Shown here: one piece after another, positions 46,224 to 57,156 of the stretch
Layout of the letters: each line of letters begins with the position of its first letter
Numbering within the stretch: the stretch's first letter is position 1
Origin: Styela clava
Lineage: Eukaryota; Chordata; Ascidiacea; Stolidobranchia; Styelidae
Assembly (NCBI RefSeq): GCF_964204865.1
Contig: NC_135261.1
Coordinates: 8,618,001-8,682,000 of the forward strand
Direction of reading: 5' to 3'
Length of the DNA stretch: 64,000 nucleotides
Notes under the pieces: generated by a model
What the model was told of the DNA's origin: nothing
Databases searched by the model: none
The model's input: only the letters and a program-made list of their open reading frames with translations
Translations under genes and position numbers: made by a program

Positions 46224-46379
46224 ATGGCGGCTCGTGCGTCTGGTGGTTTCAAATTGCATTGCTGCGTACCGTTGTGTAATGGCGATAGCCGTTACTCACC
46301 AGATCGTTCCACTCTTTCCCCAAAAATGAAGAGAGCGTGGATTCACAGTATTCGTCGCGATTCTGGTAAACATTTTCAA
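46224..46379 (+). CDS. THAP-domain zinc finger, first exon only
   Basis: THAP domains are C2CH zinc-binding modules that contact DNA. The exon encodes 52 residues: MAARASGGFKLHCCVPLCN, then LSPKMKRAWIHSIRRDSGKHFQ, and is followed by a strong donor (gtaagtc). The N-terminal C-x4-C pair (14 and 18 in CCVPLC) and the AWIHSIRRD helix are typical. The second half of the finger (a C..H pair in a 'VCS.HF' motif) would be in the next exon, which I could not find before 48 kb. It may be a host THAP gene with a long intron, or the stranded head of a THAP-bearing transposon. Confidence 0.7.
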
Positions 46380-46686
46380 GTAAGTCAGTATATTGTGGCA
46401 AATATTTTTTTCTTCTGGTTTTAATTTTAGTTTTGACCCTGATTTTCTCTTCTCGCTTCTACTTTAGTTAATAGGCTATATCTATGCGGTTGTAGGCTAT
46501 ATGTGGGTGTATTTAAGGTGAGCACAGTCCACGATTTTCTTTTACAGTTTTAGCAACAATTAATTTAACTAATGATTTGGTTTCTACGAGACTAACTACT
46601 TATCCTTCTTCTATGCTTTTGTGCAGGCGGATCGGTATGCATATATTGCAAGGATGCTGTAGCAAGAGTAAAGATAACTATCCTAA

Positions 46687-46740
46687 GTGATTCAAGAGTC
46701 TTGCTGTGAGTCTTAGTGTGCAGCAAGACTCTTGAATCAC
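46687..46740. repeat. Perfect 20-bp inverted repeat (hairpin)
   Basis: The arm gtgattcaagagtcttgctg (46687-46706) is followed by a 14-base loop and the exact inverse cagcaagactcttgaatcac (46721-46740). Pairing stops at the arm ends. Too short for a typical pre-miRNA, but notably perfect. It lies downstream of the THAP exon, presumably in its intron. Confidence 0.9.
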
Positions 46741-48673
46741 CTAATTAAATTAATTTAACTTCTGCTCTTTTCAAATCTTAGTTAGGGCTCTTCTGATTCT
46801 GTAGAGTGTAGACTAATAAGTGTTTATTTTGTCAATATCTTCCTGGTGTACTGATTATGGTAATCAAGCTAAACTTAATAACCTATAGTTATTAAGTTTA
46901 GTTAATCTTCTGTAGTTTGTATTGCGCGTTGTTGGATGGTTAACCAAGCCCGTGGAACTCCGGAATTTAGTCCCGGTGTTGAATTCGCCGACACGCTTGA
47001 CTTGGTGCTGACAGATTATTATTGCTTCGAAAATCATTGTGCGACTCTCTGCGTTTTTCTGTGTTCTGACGGCGCTTTCTCGCGTCAAGATTAAGTGAGT
47101 GACTTATAAATATTCAAGTTAGTTGTGCACATGGGATATTACACGATATACTTGACTATAAAACTGATAGAATGCAGATTACAAAACAAAATAGAAGAAC
47201 AATCAATTGGGTGGGAAGGCCCTAGGACCGGTCCAGCACTCGAAAGCACATTGACAGTACGGTAAGATTTTAAATTCACTTTGAAGCTCCCATGAGTAGA
47301 GAGCCGCTATGTGCTACGATTGTTCAGCATAAAAAAGAATAAGTTGTAAATGTTTTTATAGGTACCCAATACAATAATGATTTGTCAAGGATATAAATTT
47401 TGAGAAGAGATATGTATATTTTCGGATCATAAAAAAGTTGCAGTGTGAGGATTTATGCTGTGTGATCAAAGCAGTAAACAAGAATATAAATTGACTGATG
47501 GTTGATGCTTTATCTCAAAAATCAAAATTAGCTTACACCATATCAATGAAAATATTTTTGGTGGAGCAACTAAAACTGTCAGCAAAAAAAAGAAATGTGG
47601 TGAGCGATACCACCCTGAAATTGTGACGTCTGTATGAAAAACATAAATTAAACACACATATTTTAACTTCAATTAATTAGTGTTTTATGATGGAGTTCTA
47701 TTGATCTTGATAATTTTTTCCCATACTCATTCTGTCATTGTGTACGAAGTCACCAGCTGCATATTACAACATAAGAGGCGTTTTACGTTTGCCATGATAA
47801 TTCATTTTGCTTGATTTCAGGCTGGTACTAATAACTTTTTTCACATAAATTGGATACCTATTATCTAAACATGGCTTCAATTTCAACATATATATATATA
47901 TATATCTATAATTTTAGATGTGCCAAAAAGTTTTGAATTATTTTGTCGAGTGTTTTTAGATTATTGATTTGTGATCAATGACAATAACTTTTTTGCTACT
48001 GCAAAATCCACCACATTTATTGAATACATCAATATTTCTCCTGGAACCGTTACATTTTATTAATTCCAATTTGTTTTGTGGGGTATTCACATTTTTGTTT
48101 TGAATAATACTTTGTCAAAGTGGCTGTTATACTTATATATACACACATACATGCTTAGATGGTAGACAAGGTTCAATTGTTGTGGGCAATTTATTTCAAA
48201 ATACTCTAACTAAAATATAAATTTTTGCAGACGTCTCGAAACTCACTTTTGAAGAATGATTTGCTGTCGCCAGATGGGCTTTTGGCATAGAAACGCATCT
48301 AGAGGGAATTTATGAAGATATTTGTATTTTATCATTAGATCTATCTCCTATTGAGCATTTAAATACTTGGATCATGATTATTATTTCTAAAATTACCAAC
48401 AGTAGGCCTATTCGGGTCATTAATAACAGATGAACCGGGGAAATTTTTCTTTGTAGGTTCTTCCTGCATCTGTTGCTAGAATTTCGGAAATGTCTGAATT
48501 TGAAGCAACTGCCAAGTTTTGCGAACTGCAAAATACCTTTTTTTGACATATGCAACAGCATTACTGACGTGGATTCCCTCAAAAACGGAAATCTACTACT
48601 ACTCTCTGAAACATCTGGACACAAAAGACTGCAGTAGATCAGCTAAAATTTCATAAATTATTTTACACACTGA
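46741..48673. other. Gene-poor sequence, possibly THAP-gene intron
   Basis: Open frames near 46864-47088 and 48310-48624 on the minus strand, and a stop-interrupted plus-strand frame near 48450-48640, are unlike anything I recognise. A (ta)n run lies near 47888. No exon completing the THAP finger was found. Confidence 0.4.
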
Positions 48674-48866
48674 AAGTCTACAACAGGTGATTAGCTCAAG
48701 GATTTTTTAACAAAATAAATGCTATACAGCTACATGCAACACACTTTGTAGTCATATTTAAAAAACAACAAAGTCTACAACAGGTGATTAGCTCAAGGAT
48801 TTTTTAACAAAATAAATGCTATACAGCTACATGCAACGCACTTTGTAGTCATATTTAAAAAAAAAA
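48674..48866. repeat. Tandem duplication of a 97-bp unit
   Basis: The unit containing 'gtctacaacaggtgattagc' starts at 48676 and again at 48773. The copies differ by one substitution (acacac/acgcac) and by the length of an A run at the end. Confidence 0.92.
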
Positions 48867-49969
48867 CATTTCATTGCTTCTCCAGCGTATGAAGGGCTCC
48901 AATTACTGGTACCTTCAACATGTGATATACCATATTAGACCAAACATCTGTCAGACCCCCCTTTAAGTGTAAAATAAAAGTCTTCTAAATTGTTCTACTA
49001 TATCATACATATAAATATTTGTGGCTTGAAACACTTTTTAGAGTTGACCATCGGGACTATTATAAACTAACATTTGCCGGCTTCCGATCAGATCTGCTAG
49101 GTGTTTTGGTCTAACTTGTCAATTAAAAATTTCAGACCCCTCCCCTTCAAAATCTTCAGTTATGCCCGTAGGGCCTCACCCTAAATATTGAATGAATCGC
49201 CAAAAAATGTTCAGTTTAAAAAATGCATATTTTGCAGGTCGCGGGGCTGGGAATCCATCGGTGCTCCGATATATATTTAAGGGTTAACTGCCAAAGCCTG
49301 GTTCTCAATAAAAACTGTGTCCTGACAATCAAACTTTTAGAACTCCACAAAGTACAACACAAAATGCATGCTTACAGAATGCATGCTTGAAAATGAAAAA
49401 CCGCATCAAACTAAAATCCCCAACAGTAAATTAAAGCAATTCACGACGAAAATTCTGTGTCGCTCACAGCGAAACGCTGTTGAATGAATACCAGAGTTGC
49501 ATGTAGACAGGCTTTCTTTAGGAAAAATACAAACAATGACATGATCCAACTAACTACAATAAATTATAATTTGAATGTTTTTATTCTGGCATTGTCATAT
49601 GTTGTGTATGGAATTTTTTTTTCTAGAAACTTACCTCATCCAATACTGAAATCTACTATAATACATCATATTTAAAACTACTATAATACGTGATACTGAA
49701 ATTAAATTACTGGGTAAACCTCGGATGAAACCCTTGGGGTGAATCATATATACTGCAGCAGTACCAGGGGATTTCCGACTAAATATGGAAATCTCAACCG
49801 TTTCAAGTATGTCTGTGAAGTCACGACCTAGAATCTAGATCGACAGCGACCACCGAAGCAAAGATAAAACGACAATGCTACGGTCAAGTGCACGGAGAAT
49901 TTCATAGTGAGACTGCCGAGTACTTACAAGCAACCCTTTCTAGAATTTTTATATTTATCCTAGGCCAGG
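48867..49969. other. Gene-free sequence
   Basis: AT-rich with an 'actataatac' direct repeat near 49665-49690. No gene or RNA recognised. Confidence 0.5.
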
Positions 49970-50100
49970 GATGGGCAACCTTTTTCGGCTCGCGTGCTAA
50001 AATCGACTAAATTTACCCACAAAATTCTTCCGCGTGCCGACCAAAATTAAAAACAATGCTTTGCTATTTTCAATACAAAAATACACAATAATAAACCTTT
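49970..50100 (+). mobile_element. hAT-like left end
   Basis: 'cagggatgggcaaccttttt' followed by 'cggctcgcgtgc' is a hAT-type terminus. A 'ggcgcatttgatggcgtgcc' block near 51580 could be the decayed right side, which would make the element about 1.6 kb with the SINE nested inside, but no clean right end or target duplication is seen. Confidence 0.4.
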
Positions 50101-50379
50101 TAAACATGTACAGACAAATTCTCAGACAGACAAATATATTTGATTACTTTTCTTATTCTATATCAGTGAGACTTCTTCTGCTGCATTGCCGCTGATAGAG
50201 ATTTTACATTGGAATTATATTTTGTAACTTTCAAAGATATACACAAACTACTGGTTTCATCTTCCAGGCTACTCCTGTTACGAAACTTAATAAAGTTCAT
50301 ATCTGAGAACAGAGAAGACAAGAAAATTTTCGGGAATGGCATCCCAATCACGCAATAGTTCGTTCTTCACTTCTCTCCT

Positions 50380-50715
50380 GCATTCCGGTGCGGCGCGGCT
50401 CATCGTGATAAGCGTTAGGAATACGCTCGCCACCGCATCACTAATTACTCTGCGAGGGTTCGCAGGTTCGAATCCCATGCGGAATGGTTGTGTGCGAGAG
50501 GATTGCTGGACTCCTCGCCGCCGTAGGGTGGTTTACGTAACCGCTGGTTGGTTACGGCTTCCTCCACCGTCAAGTCCATGCTTCCGAAAAACAAGTAGCT
50601 AACTAATCCCAAACCCGACATGGAATGGTAACCGGACGAGAGGCCGTGGTTCGCCATATGAATAAGCCGTCTTGTCGGCTTTCCTTTCCCCCGGGATAAA
50701 TATGTAAATTCTATT
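50380..50715 (+). repeat. tRNA-derived SINE, near full length
   Basis: A tRNA-like head with a degraded A box and a clear B box 'ggttcgaatcc' (about 50463-50473), then the family body ('gagaggattgctggactcct', 'cgccgccgtagggtgg', 'ggcttcctccaccgtcaagt'), a 'cccgacatgga' block, 'ggccgtggttcgccatatg' and the tail 'cccgggataaatatgtaaat'. Opposite orientation to the 6876 copy, from which it differs at scattered sites. Confidence 0.87.
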
Positions 50716-52023
50716 ATAAAAGAAATTGATAAAACAGTGAACGTCTAGCTAAATTTCAACCTAAAAATGGCCAAATTATACCTCTTGGGGTAGTTACCCC
50801 TAGTTGGGAAGCACTTCCATAGGTAATGATACGCACCACTGCTTTGTTGTGGTTCGGCACTGGCAAAAAAAGCAATAAAAATTTCTCATTGTTCACGCTC
50901 GGTTGATTTTCTATTGTGACGTGCTACACACAAGGGTCAAATTACTGTACGAACCCTGCATTTGCAACGTTATTTTATGTTTGTGACACGTGTAAATCAG
51001 TACCGGTACCCTTTATTAAGTTAGAAAAAGCTGAAACAGGTAGCCTATATATTTACTCATACGTTTAGGGATAACTCGCATTATATCACATTCTCGATGA
51101 CTGATTCAGCGACATCCACTTACAGACTTAACTTACCTGTATATAGATGTAAGTTACCTTGCAATGCAATTTATTTCACTCATTTTTTACATCCAATGGA
51201 ACTGTCACTTGTCTATCTATATGCATTTCAGCATCGACAGTCAGATAGGAAAAAAATTCATTATTTGGATCCAGGAATTACAGTGAAATACAGAGATATG
51301 TCTGAATTCTGTCTGTAGTTAGACATGGTTTGCTTTGACCCGTGCAGCTGTGTGTCTGCTAATAGGGTACTGCGCAATAAAATAAAATGTAAGCACATTC
51401 TGAAAATGTCACCATTAGATTCCTTAGAAAAAATTTAATCCTTATTTACCAAAGAAAAAAAAAATTACTGTAGCATTCAAGGGTTTTTAAGAAAAAGAAC
51501 GCAATCTTGATAATCTGCAGGCCAACGCAGTCACCAATGATTTAAATTATTACTGAAACACGCTTGACATGATCTGGCGCATTTGATGGCGTGCCAGAGG
51601 CCCTCATTTCAGAGAAAAATACGGTGTTTGTTTTATTGAACCAAACGTCACTACATTTTGCAATTGGAGAACTGTTTTTCTATTGATTTAAGGTTTCATC
51701 AACTGCTTTTGAGATCTTATATCTCATCCAAGCTGATTGAATATGTTGGTATATTTTATTACTGTAATCTTTCCAATTGCTTTGTGAAAAAATACATTTC
51801 AGTTTTGAGCATCTTTGATATTTTGGAGGTCAGCAAATGAGGAGAATTCCAAGTCTTGAATATTGCGGCCACTGATGAATATTCAATTAAAGTAGTTCTT
51901 TCCTTATGAATAATTTACAAGAGTTTTTACTACCAAAGCACAGTTGCGCCACAATGACAGAATGAGATTTCATTAGTTCAACAACATTCTCATTCCAGAT
52001 AAATGTAAATGGAGTAAAGAAAG
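50716..52023. other. Gene-free sequence
   Basis: AT-rich, with short open frames only. Nothing recognised. Confidence 0.45.
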
Positions 52024-52808
52024 GGTCTTACTACTTACTGAATACAGCGCGAAACACCGCAAAACAGCGCGAAACAGCGCAAAAGAGCGCGAAACAGCGC
52101 AAAACAGAGGAAAACAGCGCGAAACAAAAGGAAACCAGCGCAAAACAGAGGGAAACAGCGCAAAACAGGAGACGCAGTTATTACCACCTCCTGCCACGAA
52201 AGAACCACGGCGCCTCTCGCCATGGTTTTATGGCATGATTTCCGGTATATTTACAAGGTTATGTACCGGATTATAGGTCATCATGCGAAATTTTATCTAC
52301 CTTTTTGGTGCTCCAGAAGTATGTGCAGCAATATGTCGCACAACCTGAATCCGCTACACACACACACACACATACTATTTTCAGGTTGTGCGCCATCTTG
52401 GTGCACATACTTCTGGAGGTCCCTTTTTACCTAACCCTAACCCTAAAGCCAACCATATCCACATGGAAAATGTTCTAAATTATGGTACCCAAAATGTGTC
52501 ACCAGCAGGGGCAGACCTGCCATTACAGCATTACTGGCTACATACGTTGGTTTGTGTTTTTAATTTGCTGCCGTGGTAATCCAACTCAAAACAAGGTGCC
52601 CCGAACTCATTGCAAAATTTTTTTCTGCTTCACACTGTTTCCCTCTGTTTTGCGCTCTTTCGCGCTCTTTTGCGCTGTTTCCCCACCATTTTGCGCTGTT
52701 TCCCTCTGTTTTGCGTTGTTTCGCGCTATTTTGCGCTGTTTCGCGCTCTTTTGCGCTGTTTCGCGCTCTTTGCGGTGTTTCGCGCTGTATTCAGTAAGTA
52801 GTAAGACC
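52024..52808. mobile_element. Foldback-like element with minisatellite arms
   Basis: The outer arms begin 'ggtcttactacttactgaat' (52024) and end with the inverse 'attcagtaagtagtaagacc' (52808). Each arm continues into a run of roughly 10-bp units of the type gcgcgaaaca (left, about 52045-52167; inverse on the right, about 52631-52790). Arms made of short internal repeats are the hallmark of foldback elements. The middle holds a palindromic MITE (52307-52423), a telomere-like cctaaccctaaccctaaa run and unrelated sequence. No coding frame apart from translated repeats. Confidence 0.82.
52307..52423. mobile_element. Palindromic 'AAGTATGTG' MITE nested in the foldback element
   Basis: 'ggtgctccagaagtatgtgc' at the left pairs with 'gtgcacatacttctggaggt' at the right; the inner arms ('gcacaacctga' / 'tcaggttgtgcgcc') also pair. 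The spacer has expanded into an (ac)n run. Same family as 28166 and 59595. Confidence 0.85.
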
Positions 52809-53473
52809 GGTAAAGAAAAGGTTATTTTTTTTTGACTGAAAATTTCAAAAATATACCTTTGAAAATATACTTTTGAAAATATACTTACGTGTTACTTAAA
52901 AAGATATAAAAATGACTGCTGAGTGAAATTAAACCAAATGCCAGAATGCTGTTGTTGCTAGAGTTGTGCAAAAAGAAATAGGTATTCACTCAACAGTATG
53001 TTGATTTGAAAAAAAATATTTGTTTTAAATATTTGTTCATGCTGACAGAGTTCAAATAAAAATAAAATGTGCTTGCCCTTGTTACCAAGCTGGGTTGATG
53101 TTGTGATGAATAATGTTGTTCTGAATAATACTATTCTATTGAACACAAATGGCTAAATATTATACTATTAGGTAATCAGATTTATTCTGAAGAATTATTC
53201 GCCCAGTGACTCTACAGAAAATTCACTGTAACTTTTTGCTTACAGTGCCCATTTGTGATTGCAATCGGAACAGGATCGTACAGTTCAAACTTTCTTCAAG
53301 CTGGAAAATTGGCTATTTTCATTTAAATTTTTACTGGGACTGCAAGATCTAACTAACAATATTTATGCAGAGAATGTATTAGGAAGTGTGCTATATTATC
53401 CTAATGTATTAGTGTGTAAATTAGGTTTTGGTAGATTCTGGTAACTTGGTGGTGTCTGTATGCTGTAACCAAC

Positions 53474-54646
53474 ATGGCAAGAAAAACTTGGATTATACCA
53501 TGTCTATGCATTTTTATTATGTTACACAATCTATGCTTGACCAAAGATTCTGAAGATTGGTCAAAATATCTTGATTCCATCAAGAATGCAATGGAAAATT
53601 ATAAACCATGTGAAGGCAACTGCACCTGCCATTCAAATGTTATAGATAATGATTTGAAAATATGGCAAAACAGGGGTGGAATTAAAGAAGAGGATTTTGA
53701 ACGAGCTAAGAAGTATGGAGTTCATTATCAAATCATTGATAATATTCTTTATCGAGAAGAAAAATGCATGTTTCCATCAAGATGTTCTGGAATTGAACAT
53801 TTTATAACACAACTTCTTGACGATCTTCCTGATATGGAGATGATTATTAATGTAAGAGATTGGCCTCAAACAAACAAACGAGACCTTGATCCTCGACCTG
53901 TGTTTTCATTTAGTAAAGTTGTTTCACAGCATATTGACATCATGTATCCAGCATGGACCTTTTGGGAGGGCGGTCCAGCTGTTTGGCCAATATATCCGAC
54001 AGGGCTAGGTCGCTGGGATGAAATGATGAAGTCTTTAAAAGCAAAGTCAAATGAATGGCCTTGGAATCGCAAAGAAAATAAGGGATATTTTCGTGGGTCT
54101 AGAACCTCAGCGATGAGGGATCCATTGATTTTACTGTCTCGATCAAAGCCAGATTTAGTGGATGCTCAATATACAAAAAATCAAGCTTGGAAATCTGATA
54201 AAGATACATTGGGAGCAGAACCTGCGGAGCCAGTCCATCTACTCGAACATTGTAAATATAAATATCTTTTCAATTTTCGAGGTGTTGCTGCGAGTTTCCG
54301 ATTAAAGCATTTATTCTTGTGTGATTCCCTTGTATACCATGTGGGAAGTGATTGGATTGAATTTTTTTATCCAGCTTTGAAACCATGGGTTCATTATATT
54401 CCTGTCCAAGACAATTTGAATGCTGTAGAACAATTACTAAAATTTGCCAAAGAAAATGATCAAGTTGTTAAAAATATTGCTACAAGAGGACGTGAATTTA
54501 TTGAACAATACTTAACAATGTCGGAAGTGAAGTGTTACTGGAAGCAGCTTCTGAAAAAATATGGCAAACTTCTACAATATCGCGTTAAACGTGATAAAGG
54601 ATGCATGAGATTATCTCATCCAAAAAATCAGCATTCAGAATTTTGA
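53474..54646 (+). CDS. POGLUT1: Protein O-glucosyltransferase 1 (Rumi), intronless
   Basis: ER-lumenal enzyme that transfers glucose (and xylose) from UDP-sugar to a serine in EGF repeats of Notch and other proteins. The 390-residue frame matches human POGLUT1 (392) throughout. Residues 1-22 are a signal peptide ([18 protein letters not shown]). The paired cysteines at 46, 50, 52, 98 and 104 are kept. NVRDWPQ at 126-132 holds the catalytic aspartate (129). [20 protein letters not shown] and YFRGSRTS are the family signatures, followed by [12 protein letters not shown] and [20 protein letters not shown]. The C-terminus is HSEF, a KDEL-type retrieval variant (KTEL in human). One exon here against about eleven in vertebrates, with no frame damage. 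Confidence 0.97.
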   Translation: MARKTWIIPCLCIFIMLHNLCLTKDSEDWSKYLDSIKNAMENYKPCEGNCTCHSNVIDNDLKIWQNRGGIKEEDFERAKKYGVHYQIIDNILYREEKCMFPSRCSGIEHFITQLLDDLPDMEMIINVRDWPQTNKRDLDPRPVFSFSKVVSQHIDIMYPAWTFWEGGPAVWPIYPTGLGRWDEMMKSLKAKSNEWPWNRKENKGYFRGSRTSAMRDPLILLSRSKPDLVDAQYTKNQAWKSDKDTLGAEPAEPVHLLEHCKYKYLFNFRGVAASFRLKHLFLCDSLVYHVGSDWIEFFYPALKPWVHYIPVQDNLNAVEQLLKFAKENDQVVKNIATRGREFIEQYLTMSEVKCYWKQLLKKYGKLLQYRVKRDKGCMRLSHPKNQHSEF

Positions 54647-55593
54647 TATTCTCCACTGTTGTCTGTTGATATTCAAATTTTTTGTATTTTGGAATACCCA
54701 CTGATAAATTATGGAAAGAGTGTGTATGCAGGTACAAAATTGCATAGCTATGCAAAAACTGAGGTTAATTAAGGCTTTATAATGGTGCTGATTTTCAATT
54801 TCATACTCTTGTTTGCTTAGTACAACATAGATGTTTTCCCTGAAAAAGTTAAATGTTCTCTAACAGGTAATGCAAAATATAAATTCATAAAATCATTTGG
54901 TTTGAAAATGAAAAAAAATCCGAGCGTTGTGTAAGCATGACCAAAATTTTTTATTTTTAAGTGTTCAATATGATTTTTGGATATCCCAATTTCGATTATT
55001 TGAAATTGAAATTTAACAAAAAGGGAAATTCTTGAATTCCAAGTCATTTTGATGAGGGTGTCTCATAGGTTTTTGTTGTTGATTGCCTATGTACTTTTTA
55101 TGTAATAACAAAAATAGGTGGTTTTTTTTATGAATTGGATTATTCATATATTTTTATACTGTAATCTTGATTGTTTTTAAGTACACTTGTCCTTTGTCTT
55201 TTAAGTACAATAGGTAACAACTAGGCCACTATAGATATAAACGGCTTTCTGATGTCTGGGGTAACCTCCAGATATTGACTGGCAAGCTGAAGTTTGGGAA
55301 TACCCCATCAAGACCAAAAATCTCAGAAAAAAAAATATAAATTCCTCCCCACTTGAGAAATCTTAGAATAGCCAAATCACTTTGGAAATTGTTGTTCTCT
55401 CGACACGTTTACGATTTATTGTTGTGTTTTGTTGCTGTGTGAATTAGTGTTAGTTTCCTATGTGTGTGTTCTTTGCTGTAGCCTAAACTGAAAATATGAA
55501 ATTTCTTTTGCTTTGATGCCAAAAATAACAAATCACTACCTTTAATATTTTGCTAGTCATTGTATATGAAATAAATAAATACCATAATATATA
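54647..55593. other. POGLUT1 3' flank and promoter region of the next gene
   Basis: AT-rich sequence with no repeat or gene recognised. An aataaataaata run lies about 20 bases before the next start codon. Confidence 0.45.
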
Positions 55594-56265
55594 ATGAGGC
55601 TCAGGGCCAAAAATCTTGTTCGAATTTTACTTCTGATGGTAGCTGTGTCAGTCGTTTATTATTACTTACAACTTCGATCACTGAAAGATGATAAAGAAAA
55701 AACTTTAGTACGGAGTCCGCATAACGGTGCTGGTGATGACAGCGATCTAGATCAAATTGATATTGGACATGAAGTATGTTGGAAACTTGCTTAATTTTGC
55801 TTTTGATTCACAATCATGGCGAACTAAGAAAAAGAGAGCCATTGGCTTGGGTATTATTTGCTAAAAATTAACAGTAATATCTTGTTCAATAATTTATATA
55901 TAATATAATTAAAGTGTTATATTACTGGAGATTAGTCAATGTTTCAAGAAAACAATTTTAGTTTTAAGCACCCAAGAATTTACAATTTCTAACAAATCCT
56001 ACTACAATTTCAAATTTTATGTTGTTAAACAATTGTTGAATTATATGTCTGATATCTGTTGTATTGATAAACTGACATTTCATTGATCGAATGTTGAGGA
56101 TTCATTCCTACAAATACATGATTTTGAACTTGCAAACTATTCAATATGTCTTCCCAGGCTAAAGACTATCCAGCAAGACATGACAGAAATGAAGAATATG
56201 CACAATATGATGCTCATGGGGAAAAGTCTTCCATAAACACGCAACCTTTTGAATGGGAAAAGAGG
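55594..56265 (+). CDS. Type II membrane protein, first two exons
   Basis: Exon 1 (55594-55773, 60 codons) reads MRLRAKNLVRILLLMVAVS and continues to a membrane segment of about 18 residues near 9-27, followed by a charged stem (KDDKEKTLVRSPHNG). Exon 2 (56158-56265, 36 codons) joins in phase 0 and is hydrophilic (AKDYPARHDRNEEYAQYD). A basic N-terminus, one anchor and a polar stem are typical of Golgi glycosyltransferases and related type II enzymes. No catalytic domain is visible; the following exons may lie beyond 63 kb or have been missed. Identity not determined. Confidence 0.55.
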
Positions 56266-56376
56266 GTGAGTTATGATTTATTTCATGAAAAACTAGGGTG
56301 ATGTACATTAGCAATGGCAGAGAAATATTTAGTCTTTGAGGATCGATAAAGTGTACTAGCCAGCTTTGGATGTATA

Positions 56377-56632
56377 GCAGCTATTCACAACCTGGGGCCC
56401 ATGCAGGGCAGTCGGAGGGAGGCCACAATGCCCACGATGCAAGACTAATTTTTCTTTTGATTGCTTGATAAAGGGTATTTCACAGCTGATGTTTTTACTT
56501 TGTTGGGCATGAATTGTTTGAACACAATGGTATTTGGAATCTACTATAAATACCACTAGAATGGTAAACAGGGATGCCATTGGTGCTAAAAGCCTCGGGA
56601 ATAAAAGGTTGGGAACCACTGACATATAGTAT
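56377..56632. mobile_element. Degenerate hAT-like MITE
   Basis: The left part reads 'agctattcacaacctggggc' and the right part 'aaaaggttgggaaccactga', inverse-related like other hAT copies here but with several mismatches. No clean duplication. It lies downstream of the type II protein's exon 2. Confidence 0.45.
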
Positions 56633-57156
56633 GATTTTGTACAACAAGTTTTATTTTGCAGTAAGTGACATTGTAATTGAAAGAGGCAGATAACTAGCGG
56701 AATATTTTAGTCGATAAATACTGAAATGTATATTTTTTGTATGCGGGTCTGCATGTGACTCATATGCGCTTCAATATTGGTAAAGAAGAATTGTATTCAA
56801 TATTGGTAAAGAAGGAGAGTTTCCATCATTTTTTATTAAGTTGAGTTCCTCCCTCTTGCTATTTTTAAAATCAACTACAATTATAAATCAAGTTATAGTG
56901 TGATCTCAAAATGTTAGTTCAGAACTTAGAAATTTTAGAATGCGCTGCCAGATTCTGCTACTTATAGCTTGGAACAAAAATCAGCTATACACGACTCCCA
57001 ATAGAAACTATTACGATGCCAAAGCGTATTATGTGATAATATTTCAAGTTGTTATGCGATATTGTTTAATTCGGTTATCAATTTATCGACTTTTATCTTA
57101 GACAATGTTTGTCGAACATTTTCAGCTCTTTCACTCTTAAATACTTTCTTCTATAC

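Noticed and set aside
52430-52446. Interstitial telomere repeat
   Set aside because: The cctaaccctaaccctaaa run is only about three units, and similar 'ccctaacc' blocks occur inside the palindromic MITE family, so it is not evidence of a telomere fusion.
52573-52797. Frames rich in 'RCFALFRAV'-type repeats on both sides of the foldback core
   Set aside because: They are translations of the GCGCGAAACA-type minisatellite arms, present in several frames at once.
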